NCBI GenBank assembly: GCA_013368375.1
Contig: JAACJP010000047.1
Location: forward strand, 1 to 64,000
DNA from: Tricholomella constricta
Lineage: Eukaryota; Basidiomycota; Agaricomycetes; Agaricales; Lyophyllaceae
Reading direction: 5' to 3'
Length of the DNA stretch: 64,000 nt
Shown piece after piece: positions 46,401 through 55,559 of this stretch. The notes beneath the pieces are model-generated. The model made no database searches. It was not told the origin of the DNA and saw nothing but the letters and a program-made list of their open reading frames with translations. Each line of letters starts with the position of its first letter. Positions within the stretch are counted from its first letter, which is position 1. The translations under genes and the position numbers were made by a program.

Positions 46401-46820
46401 TTATTTTGACATGTGTGCACGGCACCCTCAGTGAGGGTGTGCTGATGCCCGCAATTTGGACATGATCCCAATTGTGTGGAGAATAGTAGAATGAACGACA
46501 TGTACGGCACCCTCAGTGAGGGTCCATGCCTGCACTTTGCATTTTATTTGGACATGTTTACATGGCACCCTCAGTGAGGGTGTGCCCATGCCCGCAATCT
46601 GGACATATCCACAAATGTGTGGAGAATGGTAGATGGAACGATGTGCACGGCACCCTCAGTGAGGGTGCACCCATGCCCGCAATTTGCATTTTATTTGGAC
46701 ATGTGTGCATGGCACCTCAGTGAGGGTGTGCTCATGCCCGCAATTTGGACATGGTCCCAAATGTGTGGAGAACAATAGATGGAACGACATGCACAGCACC
46801 CGCAGTGAGGGTGCGCAAGC
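46400..46820 (+). repeat. Palindrome minisatellite, third block (dimeric spacing)
   Basis: Palindrome copies start near 46,421, 46,503, 46,563, 46,649, 46,710 and 46,795. The spacing alternates about 83 and 60 bp, so the true unit is a dimer of about 145 bp with a long arm carrying the gtggagaatggtagatgga word and a short arm without it. Confidence 0.85.
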
Positions 46821-46829
46821 AAACTAACC

Positions 46830-47130
46830 TAGGATCTGGACTCGGGGCTTCGGGCTTCGGGCACATGCTGGGGGCTTCGGGCATGGGCTTCGGGTTTTGA
46901 GCACGTGATTGGGGCTTCGGGCTGGGCTTCCAACGTGATTGGGGCTTCGGGCTTTGGGCACAGGCTCGGGGCTTCGAGTACGGGCTTGGGGCTTGGCAAG
47001 GACTCGGGACTTTAGGGCTTCAGGCTTTGGCTTGGGGCTTGGAGCACTGGGCAAGTGCTCGGAACTTTGGGGCTTCGGGCTTTCGGCATGGGCATGGGCA
47101 TGGGGCTGCTTCACTGCAATTGCAGCACCA
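46830..47130 (+). repeat. GC-rich GGGCTTCGG array, third block
   Basis: Words ggggcttcggg, ggcttcgggctttgg and gggcttggggcttgg in tandem, followed by ctgcttcactgcaattgcag, as after the block at 32.0-32.2 kb. Confidence 0.85.
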
Positions 47131-47199
47131 GATATATGTTTGGTAATACTTGCAAGATCATCATTCAGTCATGGTTGAATTCTCTCTTATTTACATTGA

Positions 47200-47768
47200 T
47201 AATTGAAACTTGAAGAACCCGGAATTTTCCCTGTAAACCTTTGTCTCCCTACCTCCGCAATACTATGGCCTGGCAAGCTTGAGTTGCAGCAATTCCGGGA
47301 GCGTCTGATAGGTGCACGAAGCTTCCTGTGTGCGGCGTACCTACTCGACTTGTTACAATGGTCACGAGTGACAGGCGCGAGTGGACGTACTATAGTCGAA
47401 ATACATCCAGACGGCATGATTGCAGAGCTTCTCGCAGTGTACTGGAACCTTCTTGAGCCTAAACTAAGGAGACTGAAAATATATGCGTGAGAAAGTCAAG
47501 CGTGACAAGGATGAGAGAGTCCTTACGGGTAGGAACTGTGATGAGCCAGAAGGGAGCCGAGTGAAGCAAGGCAGTGTGGAGAGGCACAGCGCCACAGAAT
47601 GTGAGCAAAGTCATAATAATATTACTGACCTGAAATCATACAAGACCGGTAGCACTCCATCCAAGGAAACGATGAGAAGCTATATGGAACTTCTTGCGCA
47701 GAGCTGGATAAGCGAAAATTAAAACCGAAAGCAGGAGTGCTAGGACGATTAGTCAAGTCAGTCATGGC
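47200..47768. other. No recognised gene
   Basis: A 95-codon plus-strand frame (47,203-47,490) contains an even mixture of residues but no recognisable motif. Part of the sequence (gaattttccctgtaaacc) weakly resembles 1,940-2,000, which follows the first GC-rich array. Confidence 0.3.
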
Positions 47769-49195
47769 TTAGGTGATGATATGGCGAAACCCACCCCGAC
47801 ACCGGCAGCAACCTCCCTGCCGGCTTGTACACAGAAGATAATTAAACAGAAGCCTGCGAACGATGTCCTCATCCTGGCCGGCCCACGGCGTGTTGCACGC
47901 ACCTTGCACTTTCTCTCCGGTATGCGTCCCCACGCACTGCCCCGCTCCCGTTTCCGATTGCACGCGACCGACGAGCCTCAGGACTCCAGCCCGGTCCTCC
48001 CTCGCTATTTCCACCGACGCCCGATGATGGTACACGTTAGTCGCACCCGCCCTGATCCTATCTCTCTGTCTAAATGGGCGTTGATGTGTGGGAGCGTGTC
48101 CTGTGTTCCGTGTCGCGTATTCTGTGTTCCAGGAGATGGTCAGCTGTTTTGGTGATGGGTCTGTGGCAGCAGCGGTGTGGGAGAAGAGGACTTGTCCCAG
48201 GATGGGTGGAGGTGGAGGTGGAACGGACGGGTATAGACAGGAAAGCAGTATATGAACAAAACATAAGAAAGCAGAAAAAACATCGGAAATTAGAACGAAA
48301 ATGACATACCCAACGGCACCCCGGTGGCTTAAATACGGCCTGTCCAGAGCATGGCTGCCCATATTCTAGAGCGTGAGCTCATGCACCAGGACTGGTGCCT
48401 CCATCGCAGACAGAGGTGGGGTCGAGTGCAAGGGCGAGGGCGCGGGCGAGGGGCACTGGTGGGGGAAGAGGCTTGTTTATTGCGGTGACGGACATGATGT
48501 GCTGGCGGTGGAGGTGGGCGCGGCGACGGGGAACAGAGGAGGCAGGACTTGTGCCAATGCCAGGGAGAGAGTGCGAAGGACGTCCGGCTGGCCGCGGGCG
48601 CGGGCTGGGCAGCGTTTGGAGGCGTTGAGGATGGTGCACTGGAGCTGTGGGGGGAGAGTGAGCCAGCGAGTACATGAGCAGAGGACAGCATGTGCTTACC
48701 TCAAGTGGTTGCGTACTGGTGAGATATCCTGCCTCCTCAAATGTCCTCACCACACAGTCTGCGCGCCAGCCAAAAAGATTAGTTGTGCGTCGATTTGAGA
48801 GAGAGAAGAGCGATGCGTACTGGTGATCCTCCCGTTACCCCCGTCTCGCACGGCGCGAGCACGTGGCGCACATGATGTCCAGCGAGTCGAAGACGATCTT
48901 GAGTCCTGCATGATCGACATCGTCTCCGTCAGTGTCGAGGACGGTGTCGAGGACGGTGTCCAAGTGTGCCTTGAGAGCTTGCAGGACGGCCAGGGTGGTG
49001 GATACGGTTTTCATGCAGGTGTCACTGGAGGGGCGGGCTCCTCGGCAAGGGCCATAACGGCAAGCGTGAAATGGAAGCGGATGGCGTCGATCGTGATCGA
49101 CGGGTCGAGGCGGCGGACGGGCGGACTGGCGGACTGGCGGCGAGGAGGGAGGATTGAAAGGCAGGATGCGGCATAGCAGCCACCGAGCAGTCACT
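47769..49195 (-). pseudogene. Family G remnant
   Basis: Reading from the right: RPFNPPSSPPV-type block, then TTLAVLQALKAHLDTVLDT, DGDDVDHAGLKIVFDSLD and IMCATCSRRARRG (49,000-48,835), which is the clearest copy of this conserved block; then a GTAAGC-type boundary near 48,697; then a Pro-rich part ending MEAPVLVHELTL; and a 197-codon frame (48,362-47,769) with a hydrophobic run YVIFVLISDVFSAFLCFVHI and WNTEYATRNTGHAP (paralogue TFGTRDTGHRAP at 3.1 kb). A 15-base duplication (gtcgaggacgg) is seen near 48,937. The family may be a membrane protein, function unknown. The copy is joined at about 49,200 to the VPS41 fragment. Confidence 0.55.
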
Positions 49196-49199
49196 CACA

Positions 49200-50250
49200 A
49201 CGTCCATATACGAAGTTCAGGGCGCTGTGCAGCCTTACGAGCCTGCTCAGCGCGATCCTCTGTTCTTTCGTCGAAGAAAGTATCCGGTGGAGTGTAGGTG
49301 ATGATGAGGAATGAAGTGAGTGCTGGCGAGACTGGGGTTGATGAGATTTTCGCTGCGTCGCTGGCCAGAATCAAACGCTTGAGACGCAGCAGAAGGAGGT
49401 GTAAGAGTGGGATGTACGATGCCAGAAATCATACAATTCCAGTAGAAACACAGCCGTGATCTCGACTAGAAGCAGGGAAAATTTGGCAGCGGCAGCAGTA
49501 GTTGTCGATTGACGCCTTGCGCGAATACGAGCCACCTGGGTATGGTCTGCCCATGCGATGAGGAGGGTGGAGCTGTCCTGCCAATCAAGTGTACGTTTAA
49601 AAAGATCACTGTCAGCGGGACGGTCGATGAAGGCAATACGTGTCTGTGACACGTAATCGTATATCTTGACACCCTAGGAAACGCGAAACCGCGCATTAGA
49701 CGCGGTAATCAGAGATGAATCATTCTTACAAGATCGTTTGCCCAAGCAATAAGCCTGCCACGCCATCTGACCTGGCACGTATATAGGACCTTCTCCAGAG
49801 TTAAATGCCGTTTCCTTTTGTCCCAGCCGACCCTTCTCACCTAAGATTGGGTTTCCCGCTAAACCACCGCCAACGAAGGCCCTGGTGCTGCGCTTTGCGA
49901 ACTTTGGTTCAAGTGCCACTGTCCTGCATCGGTCGTTTCATATCGAAGGAGTACGATTTAGAGGTATATAAGGAGCGATGAAATGTCCTGGGAGTCGTGC
50001 ATGAGAACGAAATGGACGCAAGGAGTCTGAATACTCACCGTCTATGGAGGCAGTGATGATAAAATCAGCAGTGCCATCCATGGAGATGCCAACGATACAA
50101 GCGAGATGAGGCTTGCATGATTTGATTCCTGGGACTTCGAGATTTGTCGGTTGCGTTGAAAGGCCGTCTCGGGGGGGTATAACTGGGATCGAGGGTGCGA
50201 TTGCAGTTGCAGCTGCCTTGGCATGAATCAGGGCGGTGGGTGTACACAAA
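49200..50250 (-). pseudogene. VPS41: VPS41 fragment (HOPS complex subunit, N-terminal part)
   Basis: Vps41 is a HOPS subunit acting in vacuolar fusion and traffic. Exon-like blocks on the minus strand: about 50,250-50,039 (ALIHA near the start, then CIVGISMDGTADFIITASID, a WD-like strand); 49,923-49,730 (TVALEPKFAKRSTRAFVGGG, LAGNPILGEKG, SGEGPI, then in another frame QVRWRGRLIAWANDL before GTAAGA); 49,674-49,203 (GVKIYDYVSQTRIAFIDRPA, LFKRTLDWQDSSTLLIAWAD, HTQVARIRAR, LLLVEITAVF, then after frame changes CMISGIV and TSFLIITYTPPDTFFDERTE, DRAEQARKAAQRPELRI). This is the N-terminal beta-propeller region of the family. Frame changes near 49,790, 49,445 and 49,340 mark it as broken, and the C-terminal two thirds are absent. 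Confidence 0.85.
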
Positions 50251-50269
50251 GCAAGGGAGAAAAGAGAGC

Positions 50270-51000
50270 AGGCTGTTCACACGCATGCTGGATGAGGACA
50301 TGAAAGGCGTCGGCCAGGCTGCGCACGGGCGCCGATTGTGTAAAGATTTGCATACTCCATCTTCGATCCTACTCCACCTGCTCCCAACCCGGCGTGCATT
50401 CTCTTCGCTCCTCTGCCCCTCGAATATCCAGTCCGAGCCTCCTCTGGACCCGTCGACGCATCCACCTCTGCATTATCGCACACCCGCCGCTCCCCGTATC
50501 CGTGCCCACGCCTTCCCTTCATCCGTCCATCCTACCACCGCCACCCCAAGCCCCAAATGCCACGTCTCTATCCCCATGCGCCCATCCATCCTTATCCGCA
50601 CCATTCGAGCCCGAAGCGCCTGCAAAAGTCTGCTTGCATGTCGTCGATCCGCCCAGTACAACCAAGTCCCGGAGTGTGATGAAACGAAGAAGACCACCCC
50701 CGTAATCGTTAGGACTCGGCGTTGAGACGGCGCCAGGTAATGAGTACATCGAATCTGACCTGACGTGACGCCCACTCCTCGTGGCAGTTTCGGAGGATAG
50801 ACAGAGATGGAGTGAAGGAAAAGCGCATGCTATATTGTACTGCAAGGAACAAGATAAACACCTGAGCTGACCCCGTAAATAGACTGGACACGTACCCGCA
50901 CTGCTCTGGGGATTACATCCCAAGAACATCTGAGCAGAGAATATAGGCAGAAGATTGACTGCGGGAGTGAGATCTCATCGAGACATCTGATACACGAGGA
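50270..51000. other. Unassigned sequence upstream of the VPS41 fragment
   Basis: Could contain the first exon of the VPS41 copy (minus strand, KMEYANL near 50,355), but the match is too weak to call. 50,390-50,700 is rich in Pro/Ser frames on the plus strand. No domain recognised. Confidence 0.3.
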
Positions 51001-51845
51001 GGCAGAAAGGCGTCGAGAGCTACGCTGATAGCGTTTGTATCAGTATTGAACACTGGCGTGTGGTAGTGGTAAGCGGATGGGCAGCACTACAAGTTCAAGC
51101 AGTAAGTACGTCAATAGAATACAACACGCCAATGATGGAACTTGAATGTGATCGGATCTTTGAGGCGAGAATACGCACAGCACTCATCAACGAATGCTAT
51201 ATCTGTAAGCAGACTTTCAAAGTAAGTCTTTACCGTTTGGTCAATTTGCCATTCGAGCCCTAAGAACACCAATTGATTGTCCAATCAGACGCCGAAACCA
51301 TTTGAATAGCTTTGATTGAATTGTGGACTCATATGCGTCGCCCTGATCAGAATTCGTATGAGCTTCCATTCAACTTCAATGCCATTCTTCTCGCAGCTCT
51401 CGATGTCGCCTTTGCTCCTATCCAATGCCCTCAAACTGTACATAAGACGAGTACCACAATGCTATCTTTCCTCACGACAGACATTAAGTGATCTTACCAC
51501 GCAGCTGCAGCGGCATGACCTCCTACGTTTTGCCCTTTCATGCCTCTCACTGAGCAACGCATATCAGGCAGCACCTTTCGAGCCCTGGCCTGAGGTGATT
51601 GGCGGACTGAGAAATAAGGGTTGGAGTTTTTAAGTGCGGAATGTATGTGATACAGTGTCGTCTTCATTCACGAATGACTGACACCGTGCGCTGATCTCCA
51701 GCCACATAGCCGCATGCTGGCCGGCGGTAATTCCATCGCCTTCAACCTTTCTCCACCGGCAAGCCCACCAATACACAAGGTGAGCGATCATACCCTGGCT
51801 CGTGCAACGCCTTTAACAAGGTTAAGCTCCGAGTCCCCGTGGAAT
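51000..51845 (+). other. Exon-like fragments upstream of the kinase remnant
   Basis: Open stretches with splice-like borders (GTAAGT near 51,219; acceptor at about 51,702; HIAAC / MLAGGNSIAF block). They may belong to the dehydrogenase-kinase copy that follows, but I see no diagnostic motif. Confidence 0.35.
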
Positions 51846-51849
51846 GCAG

Positions 51850-52230
51850 GTTGGTGAGCTCCCGCTCCTCCGTCAGCGCCACGCGCACCCACATTGCGTC
51901 GTTCACCCCATCCTCAACTATCCATGCCAATCCGACGCCCCTCCATCTCCGGACGCACATTCGAGATCATCAAGAGGCGACATGACCGTCACCACCATCA
52001 CGGGCGTCCATCAGTGGAAGAGTGTTCAGAATGCGCGCAACATTGGCCTCAACATCCCAGGCTGACTCGACCGCTTCTACATGTCACATATGGGCATCCG
52101 CTTCTTGATTGGGTCCGTCGTCCTTTTCCATCCTCCCCGCTCCTTCTGCTCACGCCTGCCTCCCCACAGACGTTGCTCACGGCACACGGCAGGCACACGG
52201 GACTATGTGGGCGTTATCTGCACTGAAGTC
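51850..52230 (+). pseudogene. Mitochondrial dehydrogenase kinase (PDK/BCKDK family) fragment
   Basis: These kinases phosphorylate and inactivate the pyruvate or branched-chain ketoacid dehydrogenase complex. The plus strand reads FEIIKRRHD, then in the next frame DMTVTTITGVHQWKSVQNAR and NIGLNIPG, an in-frame TGA where the family has Trp, then LDRFYMSHMGIRFLIG; after a probable intron (GTCCGT to CCCCACAG, 52,110-52,168) comes RDYVGVICTEV and a GTACGT donor at 52,231. This is the conserved helical region before the ATP-binding domain. The ATP-binding part is not found. Premature stop and frame changes make it a pseudogene. Confidence 0.82.
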
Positions 52231-52249
52231 GTACGTCGTTCCCCTCCCT

Positions 52250-52440
52250 ACTCTCCCTTGCATTCCTCACTTCCTCAACCTGATTGCAACACGGAAGGGA
52301 CTTGGGAATGGTAAGATCGATGAGCAGACGAAGGGGAAAATGGAGAAGGAACAGGAGGCGATCAAGCAAGCGGCGCGCGAAATGAAGAAGAGGGAACAGA
52401 AGGAGAGGAAGGTTACTCCCGGCAGGTTCGTTGCTTGGTT
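52250..52440 (+). pseudogene. Charged coiled-coil-like fragment
   Basis: Frame with KGLGNGKIDEQTKGKMEKE, QEAIKQAAREMKKREQKERK and VTPG, typical of a charged helix. It lies just after the kinase fragment but does not belong to that family. Origin unknown. Confidence 0.35.
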
Positions 52441-52689
52441 CGAAATCTCGCGCCATGTAACTCACGTCGTGCTCATCAACTACAGTGCCATTTCAATCGA
52501 TCCGTCGTCAATATGGCACTGTTGTATGCAAGATGAGTGTAGTTAATTTACAAGATCAAGTCCAACAAATTGACGGGAGCTTGAAGCCTTCAGGGGCCGG
52601 TAAATCGGTATGTACGACTGCGTAAATATTATACAGACTACGTTACAGCAATTAGAACTGAGAAATTATGAGTACGATGCACGGCGTGC

Positions 52690-52950
52690 ATTGCAGCATC
52701 ATCGCGAGTTAAGTGCGCGTTGAGGTGATAAGTCGAGTCTACTACATCATAGTAAGGCGGCGGAAGGTGCATCAAAATGCTGCCTTACAGTAATGAGGCG
52801 CAACCGTCATGGTACGAGCAGAGGCGCGATGCCCTGGGCCGGTTACTCAGGCCAGCGATCCTCTGATAAAATTTATATACTCGTAAAGCAGATGGCTATA
52901 GGCTGATTAGGGTATGGTAAATCTATAGTGTGCGATATTACTCAGTGTCG
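52690..52950 (+). repeat. Dispersed repeat R3, copy 1
   Basis: About 250 bases matching 53,880-54,090 with moderate divergence: ggcggcg-aggttgcatca, atgctgcc-t-cagt, ggcgcaa-cg, agatggct and tgtgcgatatta occur in the same order. The last word is also at 10,133, before the cassette 1 palindrome. Confidence 0.6.
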
Positions 52951-53085
52951 GACATGGGGAAAGGTGTCATACTTGAAATAGACCCAGGGCAAGAAGGTTC
53001 GAGACACCTGAAGCTAAAGGACGTCGATCACATTTTCTATTCGATGCTCTAAGACTATGGAGACCGACATATGATCGCGCAGTTG

Positions 53086-53106
53086 CGCACCCTCAGTGAG
53101 GGCGCC
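53086..53106. repeat. Palindrome, near-perfect
   Basis: Arms GCACCCTCA and TGAGGGCGC around one base. Isolated copy between R3 copy 1 and remnant L copy 2. Confidence 0.85.
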
Positions 53107-53220
53107 GTGCATGTGACACACTCCATCTGCTCTATGAAAGATTTCTGCTGTATGAAACTGAAGCACTTCTACCCATTCCACGCCCTCCCGGCGCGAAACA
53201 CACAACACAGAAAAAACGAC

Positions 53221-53508
53221 TCACCGTCCCAATCCGGGGCTCTGGCCCGTCTCGGCGTCCCAGCTATCGGTACACGGAAGTAGGTTCAGGCCAAGGGCAC
53301 GGTCACCCTTGTAGCCGAAGAGCTTGACGAGCATCGTCACCTTGTCAGGCATGAGGGAGAGGATGATGTTGTGCCGGGGTGAGGAGGATGCTGGAGCGGG
53401 TCTTGGCATCGTGGTGGTGCTCTGGGAATGGCGGGCGACGATGGGGAGACGGGGTTGGGCGCGTTGGTGGTGTCGGAGGCTGCGGAAGAGTGTGCGCCTG
53501 TATGTCAT
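53221..53508 (-). pseudogene. Remnant L, copy 2
   Basis: 95-codon frame with PIVARHSQSTTTMPRPAPAS, then MPDKVTMLVKLFGYKGDRAL and DSWDAETGQSP. It is paralogous to 36.8-37.0 kb and keeps one frame throughout, so it is the better copy of this block. Family not recognised. 53,510-53,870 shows nothing identifiable. Confidence 0.5.
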
Positions 53509-53879
53509 TTCATGCGATTAGCTGTGGCTTTCCTGGTGGCGGGGACTCTGTGATCTATACCTCAACTGTAAGTTGGAGGCGCCGCGGAAGATGCCCAGAT
53601 AGCTAGCTACCTGTATCGATACTGTTCCGTCTCCCACTCCCATTATCTCCCCTGTATGCGATAGCCGTGGCGTTCGAGGACCTGGTGGCGGCAAATTTGT
53701 GAGGTCTACATCTCAATTGTAAGTTACACTGCTTACCTGAGCCCAAGACCGCCCCAACAACCCATACTCGAGTGTCAAAAGGTGATGCCATAACTTACAG
53801 AAGATCGTTCGCGTGTTGGAGCAAGAGAAAAGTGGGATCCGTTGATGCTAGATGTCATAGAGATGAATTTCAACGGAGA

Positions 53880-54090
53880 TCGCGGCAGTAGGGGGTCAAG
53901 AGGGCGGCGAGGGTTGCATCATGATGCTGCCATGCAGCTGTGGGGCGCAATCGCCGCAGTACGGGCATTGCCGTGTGTGTTGACGGGCAACCTATTTGCT
54001 CGTGCAGTATATACGTAGATGGCTGTTGATCACTCATGTAAATTAGGATATTTTGTGCAAAGTGGATGTGCGATATTACGCACCGTGTCA
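53880..54090 (+). repeat. Dispersed repeat R3, copy 2
   Basis: See copy 1 at 52,690. Ends with gatgtgcgatattacgcacc immediately before the cassette 2 palindrome. Confidence 0.6.
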
Positions 54091-54097
54091 TTCTGTG

Positions 54098-54118
54098 GGC
54101 ACCCTCGGTGAGGGCGTC
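54098..54118. repeat. Palindrome (left cap of cassette 2)
   Basis: GGCACCCTCG and TGAGGGCGTC arms, two or three mismatches to the perfect form. Preceded by the same gcgatattacgcaccgtgtc as at 10,187. Confidence 0.85.
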
Positions 54119-54400
54119 CCGACCGACAAAGCCTCACCGACTCCCGCCGAAGCACCCTCCTCGCCATCGACGAGCATCCCAATCCGCCAGCTGGGAGGTC
54201 ACAGTCGCACCCGACAGCACATCTCCCACCCCGCCAGCGCCGCCCCAAACTCCACATGCACCTCCCGCCCCTCCCTCCTTTTCTTCTTCCCTTGCCATTG
54301 CCGCCCCTTCTGCATCCATCGACGTTCCACCACGTGCATAGGAAGTGCAGCTTGGAGGAGGGCGGTGGCGGCGGCAGTGTGCTGATATAAGGGAAAGGAG
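54119..54400 (+). pseudogene. Remnant X (cassette 2)
   Basis: TPAEAPSSPSTSIPIRQLGG, HISHPASAAPNSTCTSRPS and, in another frame, AIAAPSASIDVPPRA. The same block order (SPPWTSVPIHRL, PPRPNSTCTPCPF, AASSASVDE) is on the minus strand at 57.5-57.3 kb. Frame is broken between PNSTCTSRPS and PSASID. Convergent with the following G remnant. Confidence 0.5.
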
Positions 54401-54429
54401 CTTGAGGTACCGACACATGGGGAGGAGGC

Positions 54430-55430
54430 GGGAGTGCGCCGGTGCAGAGGAGGCACAGAGAGGTCGGAGGGGGTGGAAAATGTGCAGTGGTGTTGGTGTT
54501 GATGGAGGTAGAGGTGGAGGTGGAGGCGGAGCGGGATGGGGATGGGGGATGGAAGGTAGCGTCGTGTAGCATAAAATATAGATAGAAAAGAAAAGAAAAT
54601 CGAAGATTAAAAGTGAGCGATGGCTGCTTCACGTTAGTCCCTCTTGCTTCTGCCCAGCGGCACAGCCCTGCAGCTGACATACGCCCGACTGCCCATGGCC
54701 CAGAGCGCGGACCCATGCACCAGTACTGGCGCCTCCGTCGCAGAGGCTGGGTCGGAGGTGGGAGTGAGCGCAAGCGCCAGGGCAAGGGCGTGGGTGAGGG
54801 GTCCTGCAGAGGGTGGATGAATGGGCTTGATTGCCATGGGCACGGTCGTGGCGGCAGTGGAGATGGGCACAGCGACGGGGACCAAAGGAGGCAGAGTAGA
54901 CGGCGATGCTGCGCTGAGAGCGCAGAAGGGGGCTGGCTGCGGGCACGGGCGCAGGCCGGGTAGCGTTTGGCGGTGTTGAGGACAGCGCAGCAAAGCTGTT
55001 GGAGGAAGGAGGGCAGTGAGCGAGCAGAGGACCACAGGAACACATGTACTTACCTAGTGGCCATGCCTCGATGTCATATCCTGCATCCTCGCATGACAGG
55101 TCATCTGGATCCCCATCACTTTATTACGGGCCATCGTCGATGATGATGGGGTTGGGTTGAAGGCCTCGTTATCGGTGGTAGGGACAGAGTCGATGGTGTA
55201 TCCCACGGCGCAACTGCCGCCGCCGCCGTCGTCAAGTCAGCGGAGAGACGTCCAATACGATGTCTTCGGCTCGCCAAATGTCGTTGGTGGAGGAACTAGA
55301 AGGCAGTCGAGTTGAAACTTGAGAGTTTGGTGGTTGAAAGGCGCATAGATGGAGATCAGCAGACGAATGACGATCAAACACATGTTGGTGATACGCACGG
55401 GACTCGGCGACCAATGCCAATGCGCTTCTG
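54430..55430 (-). pseudogene. Family G remnant (cassette 2)
   Basis: 5' block near 55,430-55,330 encodes VRITNMCLIVIRLLISIYA (putative membrane segment), then VPTTDNEAFNPTPSSS (about 55,180), a GTAAGT boundary at about 55,052, then CGPLLAHCPPSSNSFAAL, a Pro/Ala-rich hydrophobic part and ATEAPVLVHGSALWAMGSRA, followed by low-complexity repeats (TSTSTSINTNTT near 54,500). No single open frame. Confidence 0.55.
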
Positions 55431-55446
55431 CCAGAAAAATTGAGAC

Positions 55447-55467
55447 GGCACCCTCAGTGAGGGTGCC
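55447..55467. repeat. 21-bp perfect palindrome (right cap of cassette 2)
   Basis: Flank atgccaatgcgcttctgcc resembles those at 12,024 and 42,324. About 20-60 bases upstream of the G remnant 5' block. Confidence 0.95.
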
Positions 55468-55559
55468 TTGAAAGAAAACTTAGAACGGCGAAGACCACAT
55501 ACTGCCCATCGTTGGTGCCTGGTTGTACAGCCACCGATCACAAGTCCCACGCATCCTCA

